Notes under the pieces: generated by a model | Told to the model about the DNA's origin: nothing | What the model saw: only the letters and a program-made list of their open reading frames with translations | Databases searched by the model: none | Shown: piece after piece, positions 8,960-20,248 of the stretch | Layout: each line of letters starts with the position of its first letter | How positions within the stretch are numbered: position 1 is the first letter of the stretch | Made by a program: the position numbers and the translations under genes | Source of the DNA: Trileptium ribeirensis | Lineage: Eukaryota; Nematoda; Enoplea; Enoplida; Thoracostomopsidae | NCBI GenBank assembly: GCA_030248225.1 | Contig: JASANE010003350.1 | Location: 1-64,000, forward strand | Direction: 5' to 3' | Length of the DNA: 64,000 nucleotides

Positions 8960-11887
8960 TAAAACCCCTTTGTCTGGCTTGCACCAAAATATCGCTCTGC
9001 CGTCAAAACATCTGTAAATGTTTAAAATAAATTGCTAAACAAAATAAACAACGTACACGATAAGGCGACTGACCATGTTGGTCTCTTGAGCAAAGCTATA
9101 CGCAACGAGCACAACATAAACATCGTATCAATAACAGGCCCTACAAAAGGTGACCAAGCTTTACAATGGAAAACTGGCCGAAACGTGCCAAAAAGCACGC
9201 AAACAACCTAAACCTCGCGCTGGTCGGCGCGGGGTTTCAAAATGATAAAATATATCAACGCTTCAGGCGCTTTAAATAAAGTAGGATTTTTTATCTTTTG
9301 TTTATATTTTAGGAACGGAGCGGAGTACATGGCCGGGGTCGGGATCTTGTGCATGCCCTGGCTGTTCGCCTACTGATTGAAGTAAGATATCTTAGGTATC
9401 TCCTATAGGTAGACTGTTAGAGGCCGTTTTAGGAGGTAAAGATAAGAAACTTTGGCGCCCCAAGAGGGTTATTAAGGTCCTGCGCGGGCCGGTGAATTTA
9501 GGATAAACAGATAGGGTAAGACCCCATGGAGGTGTAGAGCTCACAAACCCAGGGAATTTTGGTTAATTTGGACGAGATTTGCGGCCTTGAAATTTGGGTG
9601 TTTAAACGCTTAGTTAGGGTTCTATAAGTACTGACGGGTCAAGGTTAAATTGACCCGAGCGCCAAATTCACAAGCCTTATAGGCCCCTGACGACAATTAG
9701 ATAGGCTCGGTTGGTCCCGGTTGCCTGAAAAATAGGAAAATTTACTTTTAACATACTCCCATAAAATGAGATTTCGAGAGGTTTTGCCCCTTTTCTTCCC
9801 TGTTAATTCAATCTTACACGTCACTCCGAGATTCGGTTATACCACAGCTGCATGCCAGGACAAGTCCTCGAGATCCGAATTGCAATAAAACTCCCGTTTG
9901 AACTTTGATAAAGATCTTGCACATTACTCCGACACATCCTGACACGCAGTGGCATACACATTTTCATTGCACACATTAGTATCAAATTTGTATATGTTGT
10001 AGATATTTTAGTTAAGGATGCGCACCGGAATCGACCACAGGGCACCTAATCAATGAAATTGTTAGTTCAACTTGTGGTGGACAATAAAATCTTGCCCCCA
10101 AATACAGATAAATAGCACAATTATAATTATTTATAACACAGTAACGACCCCGGGTATCGATCGGATACCTCAACAGCAGGATTTTGATTCGGTTTTGGTG
10201 TAAAATAAGCCCGCAAACCTCGGACTGGTGGAGCGTGATCATATCAACACAATATAATGATAGCATAGAGTTTATTTTATAACAACAAAGAATTATGCAC
10301 AAATTGAGGTCCCGATCACGCTGCACCGGCATCCCATCGCCCGTTAAGTTAACATTATTCCCCTTGCTGTAGCCCTTGCGAAGTATTTAAGATTACGTCA
10401 AAACTCGGGCTGTTACATTCCAAAACATACAACGATCACAGAGTGGTTCAAACATACAACGATGACATCGCAAATAGCCAAAATACAAAGCTGATAGAAA
10501 AATGTATTTAGGAATTCTTTGCCGGTATCCTTTGCCCACGTATCGTGAACGGGCGTGTTTTCCTGGAATTGCTTTAACTTTAATGCTTTATAGAGAGTTT
10601 GTGCTGTTGCCCACGTATGTGGACAGCGGTGTGCAAAGGGCAAAGGCAATAAAGCAAACTAGAAATTTACACAACCTATATATGAAGAGGGGCAGGAATT
10701 TGAAAAAGTTTTAAATTGTAAAGTTGGGATGCAGAGAACTGGCAAACCTGGGAATTCAGGTATGTGGAAAAAGGGGAATCTGCGGGACACAGGAATAGAA
10801 CTTTGTAGAAACTCGGAAGATAGGGGTGGAAAATTTGAATAAAGCGGAAACAAAAACTGTGGGAAGCGGGAAACCCTTGAAAGCTAGTATAGCGGGTAAT
10901 TTGAAAAAGTAGAATCAGAGAACCCAAGGAAATTGGCAATTTTAGGGCTTTGTTTCGAAATAAAGCTTATGTTTTTTAGACCAATGCTTACGCTGTTAAA
11001 CTAAAGCTTACATTTATTGTAGACTTGCTGTTAGTATAACTTGTATTAAAATCCAAGCATAGACAAGGCTAAACGTATTAGACATAGACATAGCCAAGCC
11101 TTAGACCATGGCAAAGCTTTAGGCTGAAGAGTATGACGTAAATTAAAGACTAAGAATTAGCCTAAGACTGTATTTATATTATCGGACTTGCGTGAGATAC
11201 TGAAACACGTACTAACTCGCACACTGCAACACGATGTACTAACTACATACTTCGCGTTACTACCATTTGCACGAGTGTTGTTATTCGCTCACTTTGCGAG
11301 GTTACTAGAAACAGAAGAACAGCTCCTAGATAGCTGGGTTGTTTGCGTATGCTGTTCTCACCAATGCAGTCGGTGTTCGGCTTGAATTTTGTCAAACATT
11401 GAACGATTCAGAAGCTGTTTCGGCGTTGAATGAATTTCCGAGATTTTCTTATACTCTGTAGGGTTTTAGCCTATCAGGGAGTGTTACTTTGACCGAATAT
11501 CTGTTTTATTTAAGAGTTTGCTAAAATTATTCTGCAGCAAGAGATTTAGCTGCCTAATCACCTTGTTTCGACGCTAATTAAAATCTTTATTAGATACAAC
11601 AGCGGCAGATTACGCAAGAAAAGATTGACAGATCTTTCCATTTTACATTTACATTCCATGTTTATTGGCACATACCGACAAAACCGTTAATATGTATCTA
11701 AAATACAGCTCTTCGTGCTAGCAGCAATTAGCCAATGGCCATTTATGCCAAAATTAGATCAAATCACTGTGTTATCGTCAATTGATTGAAATTTTCACAG
11801 TGCATTGTATTGTCAGGCAACTCATCACGATGACCATACTCACTTGATAATAAGTTGCAAAAAAAGACACTTTAATAGCAAATCTCT
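8960..11887. other. Nearly 3 kb without a recognised gene, left arm
   Basis: It holds overlapping short ORFs on both strands (for example 10012-10332 minus and 10676-10939 minus), kept in the other arm simply because the DNA is nearly identical there. A short direct repeat CAAACATACAACGAT occurs twice at about 10422-10464. I see no known element or gene. Confidence 0.4.
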
Positions 11888-11895
11888 TTACCATT

Positions 11896-12948
11896 CTGTG
11901 GCGGATCCAGGGGGGGCGGCGAAAGAGACGCCCCCCCAAGATGATCAAGTTGAATAAATTTTTTTCGCTGTACGTACGGAATTCTCACATTCTCACTTTT
12001 TTCTCCCCCGCCCCTGTTTACGCACAATAAACACACATATATATTTATATATAAATGTTAATTTTTATACTGTTCAAAAAATGTAGTTTTTCATCAGTCA
12101 GCTACCTTTGATAAATTGCTTTGATAAACCAAGTTTGCATACAATGTACTGCGCGCCGATCACACAAACCGCCCCAAATTTTGCTCTGCAAAATGACGGT
12201 ATTTCACAATGGTTTTCTTTGACTACAACACTCTTTTCTATGACAACAGCAAATTTAGGTTCGTATAAAGGTTTTGCTCTATCTGATGGCGGTGATCTTG
12301 TCGTTTGGTTGTCTTTGCGTGTATAACATAACTGCTTTTATATAGTAAGAATGTATTGGTTTTTGGAAAATCCTGATTTTGTGATTGATTTCGTAAACAG
12401 CACCTAAACCATTCATATATATAAATATAAGAATATGCTCTGCTGCTGCTGTCACACTTTTGGTCAAAAAAGTTTTGGCAACACTTCCAGTTTCTACGTG
12501 CGAGCGCGAGCGCATTTTCAGCAAGCTCGAACGCACATTCACTTGCCTGCGAAATACTATGGAAGAAGAGCGTTTAGAGTCACTGATATTGATCCAAACA
12601 CACAGAGACCTGCTGCCCTGCACTGAACACGTTATGGACAAGTTTGCAGGTTCAGTCAGAAAGAAGCCATTTGTTCTTTTGTCAAAACTGATACATTATG
12701 ATCTTGCACAGTCTTAGCAGACGGAGTTTACAAAAATGATTTAGACTAGTGTAAGTATATGTTATTTGTGGTGTGTTATTTGGGGTTTAACCTTTGTTGC
12801 AAGACTGAGCATATGTAATGTAAAGCGGTAAATCATCTGTTATGATTACATAAGCGGTATTATAAAATATCACGTGCAAAAAAATATAAAAATTTGCCAA
12901 ATACCTATGGATCTAGCCCCCCAAGACAGGGGACTGGATTCGCCAGTA
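11896..12948 (+). mobile_element. Deleted hAT transposon, left copy
   Basis: The ends are imperfect terminal inverted repeats: CTGTGGCGGATCCAGGGGG at the left and the complement of TACTGGCGAATCCAGTCCCC at the right. Both ends are flanked by the same 8 bp, TTACCATT (11888-11895 and 12949-12956), the target-site duplication length of hAT elements. Inside is the C-terminal hAT dimerisation domain of a transposase; the catalytic core is absent. At 1,053 bp it is a non-autonomous deletion derivative. The same insertion, with the same duplications, is in the right arm, so it predates the duplication. Confidence 0.85.
12460..12717 (+). pseudogene. hAT transposase C-terminal dimerisation domain
   Basis: The frame shows the hATC block LPVSTCERERIFSKLERT, then LRNTMEEERLESLILIQTHRDL, and later MDKFA, as in ZMYM/THAP12-like hAT proteins, where this region dimerises the transposase. 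There is no true ATG (the frame begins at TTG), and no DDE core lies upstream within the element. It is a remnant, not a working enzyme. Confidence 0.85.
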
Positions 12949-12956
12949 TTACCATT

Positions 12957-13333
12957 GCCGCGCCGACTATGCGTGAGTTTACTTTAGATGCATATACCGA
13001 GGTTGTTCATTTGTCAAAATCACGGATTCGCGCAGAAACTGGCGTTCTCGCTTTTGCCATTGCTATTCGCATTTCTGTGAACGCCAACATGGGCTCTGAG
13101 ATCTACGAATGGAATTTATATTCGTGCACATTTGCCCATTTCGCGGGTTTGCCCGCGTTCACCAAATAACGTTATGAATCAAACAACAATGTTCGCGGCC
13201 TATTTGTGTATTATAGCATACGACAAAAACGCGATTAATAATCGCATTTTCACTTGTGAGCGGTTAATGCTGTATTTTGACTTATACTTCAGATCTCGGG
13301 CACATAGGCACTTGAAGAAACGCCCTCACTTCC
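12957..13333. other. Stretch between hAT and piggyBac relics, left arm
   Basis: It contains a perfect 6-bp-stem hairpin CGCGGGTTTGCCCGCG near 13142 and no supported gene. The hairpin may be part of the subterminal region of the adjacent piggyBac element. The mirror is about 43281-43648. Confidence 0.35.
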
Positions 13334-14190
13334 AATTAGTCGCAGAAGATTCGGTTATTACGACGCTTTGATCCCCTCGGTTCGCTTTAACACCTACAAC
13401 TAGAAGCAGCTCCAACTGCTCCAGAAAGACGTCTTTTGTAATGCTTCATCTTTTTATAGCACGGTTCAATCGCCATCCAAGTCACAAAAGCGTTCAAGCC
13501 GGAAACGTTCAGCATATTATAGAACAGGGCCAGCGACCATCGACGCCTCATTGGCTACGTTAAATAAGTCCGCACAAACTGGCCCGCGGTGTCACCACCT
13601 CCATTGTATTTTGTTGTAATCTATGATTTCAGGTTTTCACGCAGTACCTTCTGCCAAGGCTGAATCGTGATGCATAGCACCTAGCAGGATAACCACCCTC
13701 TTTTTCTTACGGCAGTAGGATACAATGGTTGCATTGCCTTAGAACCCAAAAAGGCAACGTAAAAGGATTTCAATACGTCGGGTTTACGAATTTATCCAGA
13801 AGTTAACTCTTGATTCTCATCGTCACAACTAAACTGAGTTTTCGATCAAACAACTTGCGTCCAAGAGACAAGCTAGTAAAAAAAGTTATCGCAGGTAATG
13901 CTTCTCCCAGTTCCTTGAAATCCCTCGGTCAAGTCCAGAACGACCCATTCTCCTTGGTTGATATCTCAAGGTTGGCCTTCCTGCTTCTTTCTGGTTTTGA
14001 AACGAAAATTCTATCGGAAGCGGGAACATATGCGTCGGGATAGTCAAATTATTCTTCGTCGGATTCACCGATATCATAGTCGCTCACATGGTCCACTTCT
14101 CCTTCGTCTGATGATCTCGCTTAGTCAGAGCCCTCGTCATAAACGCCACTCTTGTCAAGACTTCCTGCCATTAGTTACTTGTTTGAAAAC
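13334..14190 (-). pseudogene. piggyBac-type transposase relic, left copy
   Basis: Read on the minus strand across several frames, the sequence shows an acidic N-terminal patch, then GTGRSITCDNFFTSLSLG, then KKRVVILLGAMRH, then the GGGDTA-x-Q-x-VRTY block, then MRRRWSLALFYNMLNVSGLNAFVTW and HYKRR. These follow the order of blocks in the DDE_Tnp_1_7 (piggyBac) domain. Frameshifts and stops break it throughout. The step straight from the acidic N-terminus to the DNFFTS block suggests an internal deletion of much of the catalytic domain. The left copy keeps NAFVTW and HYKRR, which the right copy has lost. Confidence 0.75.
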
Positions 14191-14889
14191 ACCAGATTAA
14201 GATTAATATATCAATATGTCTAAGCTCGTATTTCTGCTAGTTAACTAATTCTGAAACATAAATATTTGTAATGACAAGCATCTTGTAAACATAGCGGTTT
14301 GGACTGGCCTGCTGGGGTCGCCCTCTATCAGCTGAATCTGTTGACTGAAACAAGCCTATACCGCCTATAGCTAACTAAAACAGAAGTAAAGTCATTAGAT
14401 AGCAGCCTTCAATATTCAATAGGTGGTTGTATTGTAATGGGTAAAAGCGCCGCGGGGTCTCTGAAGATCCCACGGCACTAGGAGGGTTAATCAAAATTTT
14501 AACAAGCTCGAAACCCTTTTCCGCTAAAGGCCACACAATATAATCTGTAATAATGTACATTGCGTCGCATTAGTTGAGTTTGTTGTACTGCCTGGATTTG
14601 CCATAACGTTCGCACGCTTTGTGAGGTTCTGTAAGGAACCGATCTACTGTTCCTACATAGCGTAATGGGTAACGCATGTATGGTACGCAGATGATCCAGC
14701 ATCAACCCACCGATACGACCTGTGCGTTCAATATACAAAATACATCCAATCCAAGCGTTATAGGGGTGGTAAAATTGGACATCTCCTAATTACTCTTGAT
14801 TACTAAGGAAAAGCTGAATGCAAATCTGAAATTCAAATAAGTATCTAGTAATAAGTAAATTCAGTACCTAGATGTTATTTTAATCAAAA
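14191..14889. other. Stretch without a recognised gene, left arm
   Basis: Two small minus-strand ORFs (14375-14560 and 14499-14738) have no known domain. At about 14447-14475 the left and right arms differ in a cluster, unlike the matching sequence on either side. Confidence 0.35.
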
Positions 14890-15110
14890 ATTAACCTAAT
14901 GTTGATTAATAACTTGTTTTTTTATATCAAATCAGCTTTTTTACAATAGTTAACAACGCAATTAGCCTATTGCTTGATTAATAACCAAAAATTTGTTTTT
15001 ATGCCAAATCAGCCCTTACAATAATAAACGCAATTAGCCTATTGGTTGATTAATAACCAAACATTTTGTTTTTGTGCCAAATCAACCCTTTTACAATAGT
15101 TAATAACAAC
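14890..15110. repeat. Three imperfect tandem repeats of about 70-80 bp, left copy
   Basis: Each unit runs: GCAATTAGCCTATT (diverged in the first), GATTAATAAC, a T-rich stretch, then CAAATCAGC/AACC and TTACAATA. Units start near 14890, 14958 and 15030. Confidence 0.7.
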
Positions 15111-15163
15111 GCAATTTCAATTTAATTTTCAAACGTTTCGATTTTAGTTCAATTTGACGTTTC

Positions 15164-15219
15164 AGATATATTTACACATAGATAGCACAACAGATAAATT
15201 TACACATAGATAGCACAAA
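15164..15219. repeat. Two tandem 28-bp units, left copy
   Basis: AGATAWATTTACACATAGAT followed by AGCACAAM is repeated twice back to back (15164-15191 and 15192-15219), ending 2 bp before the ATG of the 51-codon ORF. Confidence 0.85.
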
Positions 15220-15221
15220 TA

Positions 15222-15377
15222 ATGAGTCAGACTAGACAACAAAGTACAACAGTCAACAATCATTTTAAAACACAACTAAATGACGGTAGTCCGGATGAAT
15301 TTGTCGGCTTAAGAAACTGTATCAGAAACTATTGCCAGGCTATATATTTACAAAAAAGTACAATCGTTCAAAAATAA
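15222..15377 (+). CDS. Small ORF, 51 codons, identical in both arms (left)
   Basis: It starts with ATG directly after two 28-bp tandem repeats and ends at TAA (15375-15377). The product is polar, begins MSQTRQQSTTVNNHFKTQLN and has no recognised domain, signal peptide or membrane segment. All 156 bases match the right copy, but the surrounding kilobase is also nearly identical, so identity is not proof of coding. The N-terminus is loosely like the start of a transposon-encoded protein; this is only an impression. Confidence 0.3.
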   Translation: MSQTRQQSTTVNNHFKTQLNDGSPDEFVGLRNCIRNYCQAIYLQKSTIVQK

Positions 15378-18300
15378 TAATTAAAATATGAATTAACCCC
15401 ATCAAATTTGTCGAAAAATAAGTGAAACATTACACGTGAAATTTTTTTAGTTTTTGCATTAATTTTAACTCTGTATCAATATTGCATGCGTTTAAAATTG
15501 ACACACTGAGTACTAACCCAACTATGTAGCCACAGCGACACCACTAATATGCTCTTTAAGTTTTCTGTGTAAGGTGCGACTTATGCGCAGTAGGAAATTA
15601 TTATAATGTTGTCTTTTTTCGGTAAATTTTCTTTCGTTTCATCCGTTTAAAGTTCTCTGCCCCTCATTGATATAGTCGGCTTGGTTTTTAAATACCATCT
15701 GAGATGCACGGAAAACAAGAGTAGTGGGTGCGACAAATGTGTACTAATTTGTAATACCGCCGTGAATGCATTACTGTCGGAAATCCGCTAAATTTTTCCC
15801 CCAATTACTGTCGGTAGTCTTATGTCATTTAAATATGACCCTGTAGCTTTTGGTAGTTGGACCATACAATGTTTATTTAGTATAAATCCGGTAACACTCA
15901 TAACTAAAAACGGCTGGTCGGATCGATGTCGGCAAGGGTTCAAAATTTTTTGTTCTACGCGAAATGATGCGGTTTTAAGACTTAGATTCCTAACTCGATA
16001 TCTTCACCAATTGTCACCGAAGAATCAAAATTTCATGGCTTCATGATATAAAACTTATAATTTTGCAACTCTCGTTTTAAAGTCTAACTCCGGTACAGAT
16101 TCAGGTGTTTCTTTCCATATATGGATATAACAGCTTTTGCATACATATCCATTACTGGCGAGATGAGAACAACAGATCTTTTAATGCGTAAATTTCAAAT
16201 TCGCTGCATCTCATCAAAACTTGTTTTTTCCACTTTAGGCTTCCACTTTAAATATTTATTGGTACACGTCTTAAAACCCAATAAAAATATAAAAATAATT
16301 CAATATTTTCAGGTAGTCCTAACGATAGTTAGATCTCGCTACTAGGGGCGCTTCGTATACGATACTTATGAGCAAAATCAATAAATTCCAGGAAACTGGC
16401 TACGTTATTATACCTCTGGGACGGCGCGTTATATTTGTAACATTTTGGTACCAAAAAAGTAAAATTTTGCCAATTCAATATATATGTATGTGGAACACTG
16501 AAAATAGTAGTAAGGCTTTGGTGGTTAGTGAATTCGAAAAAAGCAAATGTATTTGCGTGGAATGAATCAAATAAATCATAAGCTAAGGACCAAAAAAGTA
16601 TAAATGACTTTTCAACAAATTATTCTTGAAATTTGTAATTTATAAATTTAAGGCTGTCTATTTCGTTATTGCAAGAGGAAATAAAGAGTGCTACGATTTT
16701 GAGGCATAATTAAAATAGCAGTGGCGTTGCCCTTAAAACATTGTCGGTCTAGCTAATGAATAGTACTTGTGCATTTTCGCAGAAACAATGAAGACACACT
16801 TGTTGGCTACCCTACATGTAGTTCAATTGCTTGATCTTCGATTACCAATTGAAGTTGGCCTGCTCACATATGAGTGTAAATGTATACAACAAACATATAT
16901 ATAACTGATACAAACAAAACGTTACCAATAGACAACAGTGAGCTATTAAAAATTGGCGAACAACAGTGGTGGCAACAATTGGGGGACCCGAAAGTGAGGA
17001 CACAAACATACCACACAATCCTTTTCATCATTATCATAATCAGAAGCAGCATTTTAGCAATCAGTGCAATGCAAACACCAAATAATAATAAACATTGTTG
17101 ATATGATGAGGTTACATGATAGGAAATATAATTCCTTGGTTACAACAGGAGTCCATTATATCTCTCAAAGATAAGATAATGCGCGACTATCCACCGTGAG
17201 CAAAACGTGCTATTTTATTGGCCGCACCAAAAAACTAACACACAACCGTAAATTATAACACTTTGTGCCATAATATCGAACTGGTCACACTGATATAGTA
17301 AACTCCTGGTATATATATAACAAAATATATACTGATATATAACAAAATATACACACTGATATATAACAAAATACATATTAAGAACATCATTCAGCCAGCA
17401 ACCAATAAATAAACCCGTTAAGCATTTTTCAATGAGGCAAGATCACTGATTACTTATATATAATCTTTAAACAGAACAGCTGAAATCTAGTCGGTGACAA
17501 CCAAAGTCCGGCTCTACAAATATCAATAATATTAGATCGGCACCATGTTAAAACGTCATGGTCTTTAAATTATAAGCCAGCATGATTGCTCAAATTCAAC
17601 CAACAATATATACGTATACTTACATGATCACTTATGACATAATAATTTTGCCATTAAGCTAAAGACTTTTTCTATTCACTCAATACCCTACAAACCAAGC
17701 GCGAAAATTCTTTAAGCACTACCATAAAGACGCTTTGGTATAGCGATAAAACGCTTCAATATAGCGATCCATAAGTGTTAAAATTTAGAAAAACTTCCAA
17801 GTGCGTCGAACCAAATATTAATCATGTGCGCGGTGTATTAAGATTGTAAGCCCGTTTGTATCTTCAATACTACAATAGATCTACTACCTACCACTCACAA
17901 CACACTGTAACCCAGTAACCGAGCCAGCAATTTGTATCGGTTACGGTGTTAAGCCAATGACAAGACCATCTTCCTAAGCTGCCAATGTGCAATAGATCTG
18001 CGAAGCCGTAAAAGACTTCGACACCATTAAATATAAACCAGAAGCCACTGCTTGTCAAAGCTTTACCAATTAAAAATGCGTTTTCTGCAGAATCTTTGCC
18101 AACAACCGCTGTACTGAACAAAAGCATGTGCTTAAATAAAACATAAGCAGCTGGAATATTTATATGAAATCTTTTTGTCATAGTTTTAAGAAGTTCGTAC
18201 GCAACTAATTGTTTATAACTCAGCCGCTGTTGACACATTTCTCAGCGAGTGCTCTTCAAATACCATTGGCGGACCACATATTAGTCGCAAACAAACTCTG

Positions 18301-20014
18301 AGCCAATAAATCATCGAACCACCAAATATCCTTTGCCGCATTTGCTTTGATTCAGGAACAGGCATGTTAACTCACAACTCATTACATCTACGCGTACATA
18401 GCATTCGCATAACGTATCCAAACACATTCATCGTTTGAAACGAGTCCGACTAAGTACTACTGTCCCGCCCGTTTGTCAATAGAGGTTAGGTACAGATAAT
18501 AGATGCTGTCATTTATATACATGAGTAAACATTATAAAAATTATAGATCTATTTAAAAACATAATATACATATCGTCCAGCACCGGTCCCAATGCCCACT
18601 CACATTCGTATTAATCACAATTCAATAACACAAGTGAATAAATAAATATTTCTATTCAAACTGCTAAAATATAATAGTACAACTGTTGCTTAAGTTTGAT
18701 AAAAAATAGGTGCATGGCTTTGAGGCGGTACGTACCGATGAGCTTCCAGCCCATTAACGCTTGCACTAATAATCCATTTAGTGGATGGGATAAAAGTTTG
18801 TCTTCTAGTTGAACCGAATCTGTTTCCCATTGCTCCGTGCTTTGGCTCTTAGCCACTGGGGATTGGGAATTTACTACTCATATTCTTGAGTTTTCGCAAA
18901 CAGCATATCATGCGGGCACAAAGGAAGTGACATTTCTTTGGGAGTCTTTAAAACGCAACTCAAGCAATAGGTATTACCAAGAGACGACTTAAGTCGTGCA
19001 CAGTGGCAACAAATTCTTGGTAATAAATTCTTGTGGAGCTATGTCTGGGAATGGCAACTATATATCGACAAGCTTCGATTCGTTTGTATAGGGTTAAACT
19101 ACTGTGCACAGACCTATCCTGCACTGTAAATACAAGACATTGTAGAATATTTTCTGTGTTCGATGTTCCTTCTGGAGCTTCAGAACAAGTATTGTTTTAG
19201 CAAATTATATACAGTTGAGCAAATTAGATACAAATATTAAGACGTAAGCAAAAAATTTATAGAAGTTCGATGAAACCATTTAGCGACAGCGGGTAAATTA
19301 TAATATACAACCTTTAGGAACTTAGCAAGCGAGCGTCACTTGCGACTTCTACAAAGCTAGTGAAGCACCACTATTGACAATATAAACCGTGATTTGCAGT
19401 GAAACAGTCGTATAGACTGCAACAGCGAAAAAACTCGCGGAACCAAAATTGTACCATTGGTACACAGAATTGTTGAAAAATATTAAAAATTTAAAGACTG
19501 CCAATGGTCAGGCTAAGTAACATGGATGATAAATATACCAAAATTTTTCGGCAAGCGGGAAGGGGTGGAAACGCGGGGTCTAAATAGAAAGACGCGTCCA
19601 TTTATCGTTTTGTGACTTTGAAAAGAGCTACGAAACCTAAATTTAAAATGTTGCCTAGTTTGCCGGCCGACATCGCGCTACTACGGTTTCGCATTCGGTA
19701 GAGTAATGAAAACGGCGTACGAGTATGGCTTTTTTTTACTGTGCATACCCGCGAATTAAGGGTCCACCTCGTTGAAAGTGACTGGACATATTTGCTCCAT
19801 GTCCCTTCACTGCGCGCGTTACTGGTATCGTGAAATACGTTAAGTACGTTCGACCGAGTGTAATAAATGGCATAGTACATTTATCTTCAAAGACATATAT
19901 ATTACCTATTATGAATGAAATTCGTCACAAAACCGTAAAATAGTGTCAAACAAAGCAACATCACTATGATAAAAATACAGTTAATAGTATATACTGAAGC
20001 TTTGAACAAAAGTA
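15378..20014. other. Long non-coding stretch, left arm
   Basis: It is AT-rich. Short ORFs at 15822-16046, 16368-16565, 17888-18238, 18213-18365 (50 codons) and 19602-19880 have no recognisable domains. The 50-codon ORF is open here but frameshifted in the right arm. A three-unit repeat of ACTGATATATAACAAAATAT lies at about 17307-17372. A tract near 16968-16990 (TGGTGGCAACAATTGGGGG) loosely resembles a retroelement primer-binding region, without other support. Confidence 0.4.
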
Positions 20015-20248
20015 TTACTCGGCCAATGTTTCATGTACCAAAATCACAGAACCAGGTCGCATAACGAAGAGTGCCATATACTTCTTCCGAATCATGTCAA
20101 GTTCCCCATAGCATATCATGCCAAGTTGCTCCCACCTCAAATAGTGGTATATATGATGCTTTGCCTCTCTAAGCTCAAGTATAAAAATAAGCCTTAGGGT
20201 AGTTTGCGCTAATATTAAAGTTTCAATTATTGTCCTATGGTACTCATG
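20015..20248 (-). other. Exon-like open frame without a start codon (left)
   Basis: This is the mirror of 36360-36593, with the same open frame of 77 codons. An internal AG acceptor candidate (…GAGCTTAG before AGAGGC) could begin an exon. No family is recognised. Confidence 0.2.

Noticed and set aside
10413..10939. Overlapping ORFs rich in Phe, Ser and Pro
   Set aside because: They arise from short degenerate C/T-rich sequence in several frames; no family resemblance.
16880..17101. Possible retroelement gag/primer-binding region around TGGTGGCAACAATTGGGGG
   Set aside because: No LTRs, no tRNA-complement confirmed, and the right arm lacks the frame.
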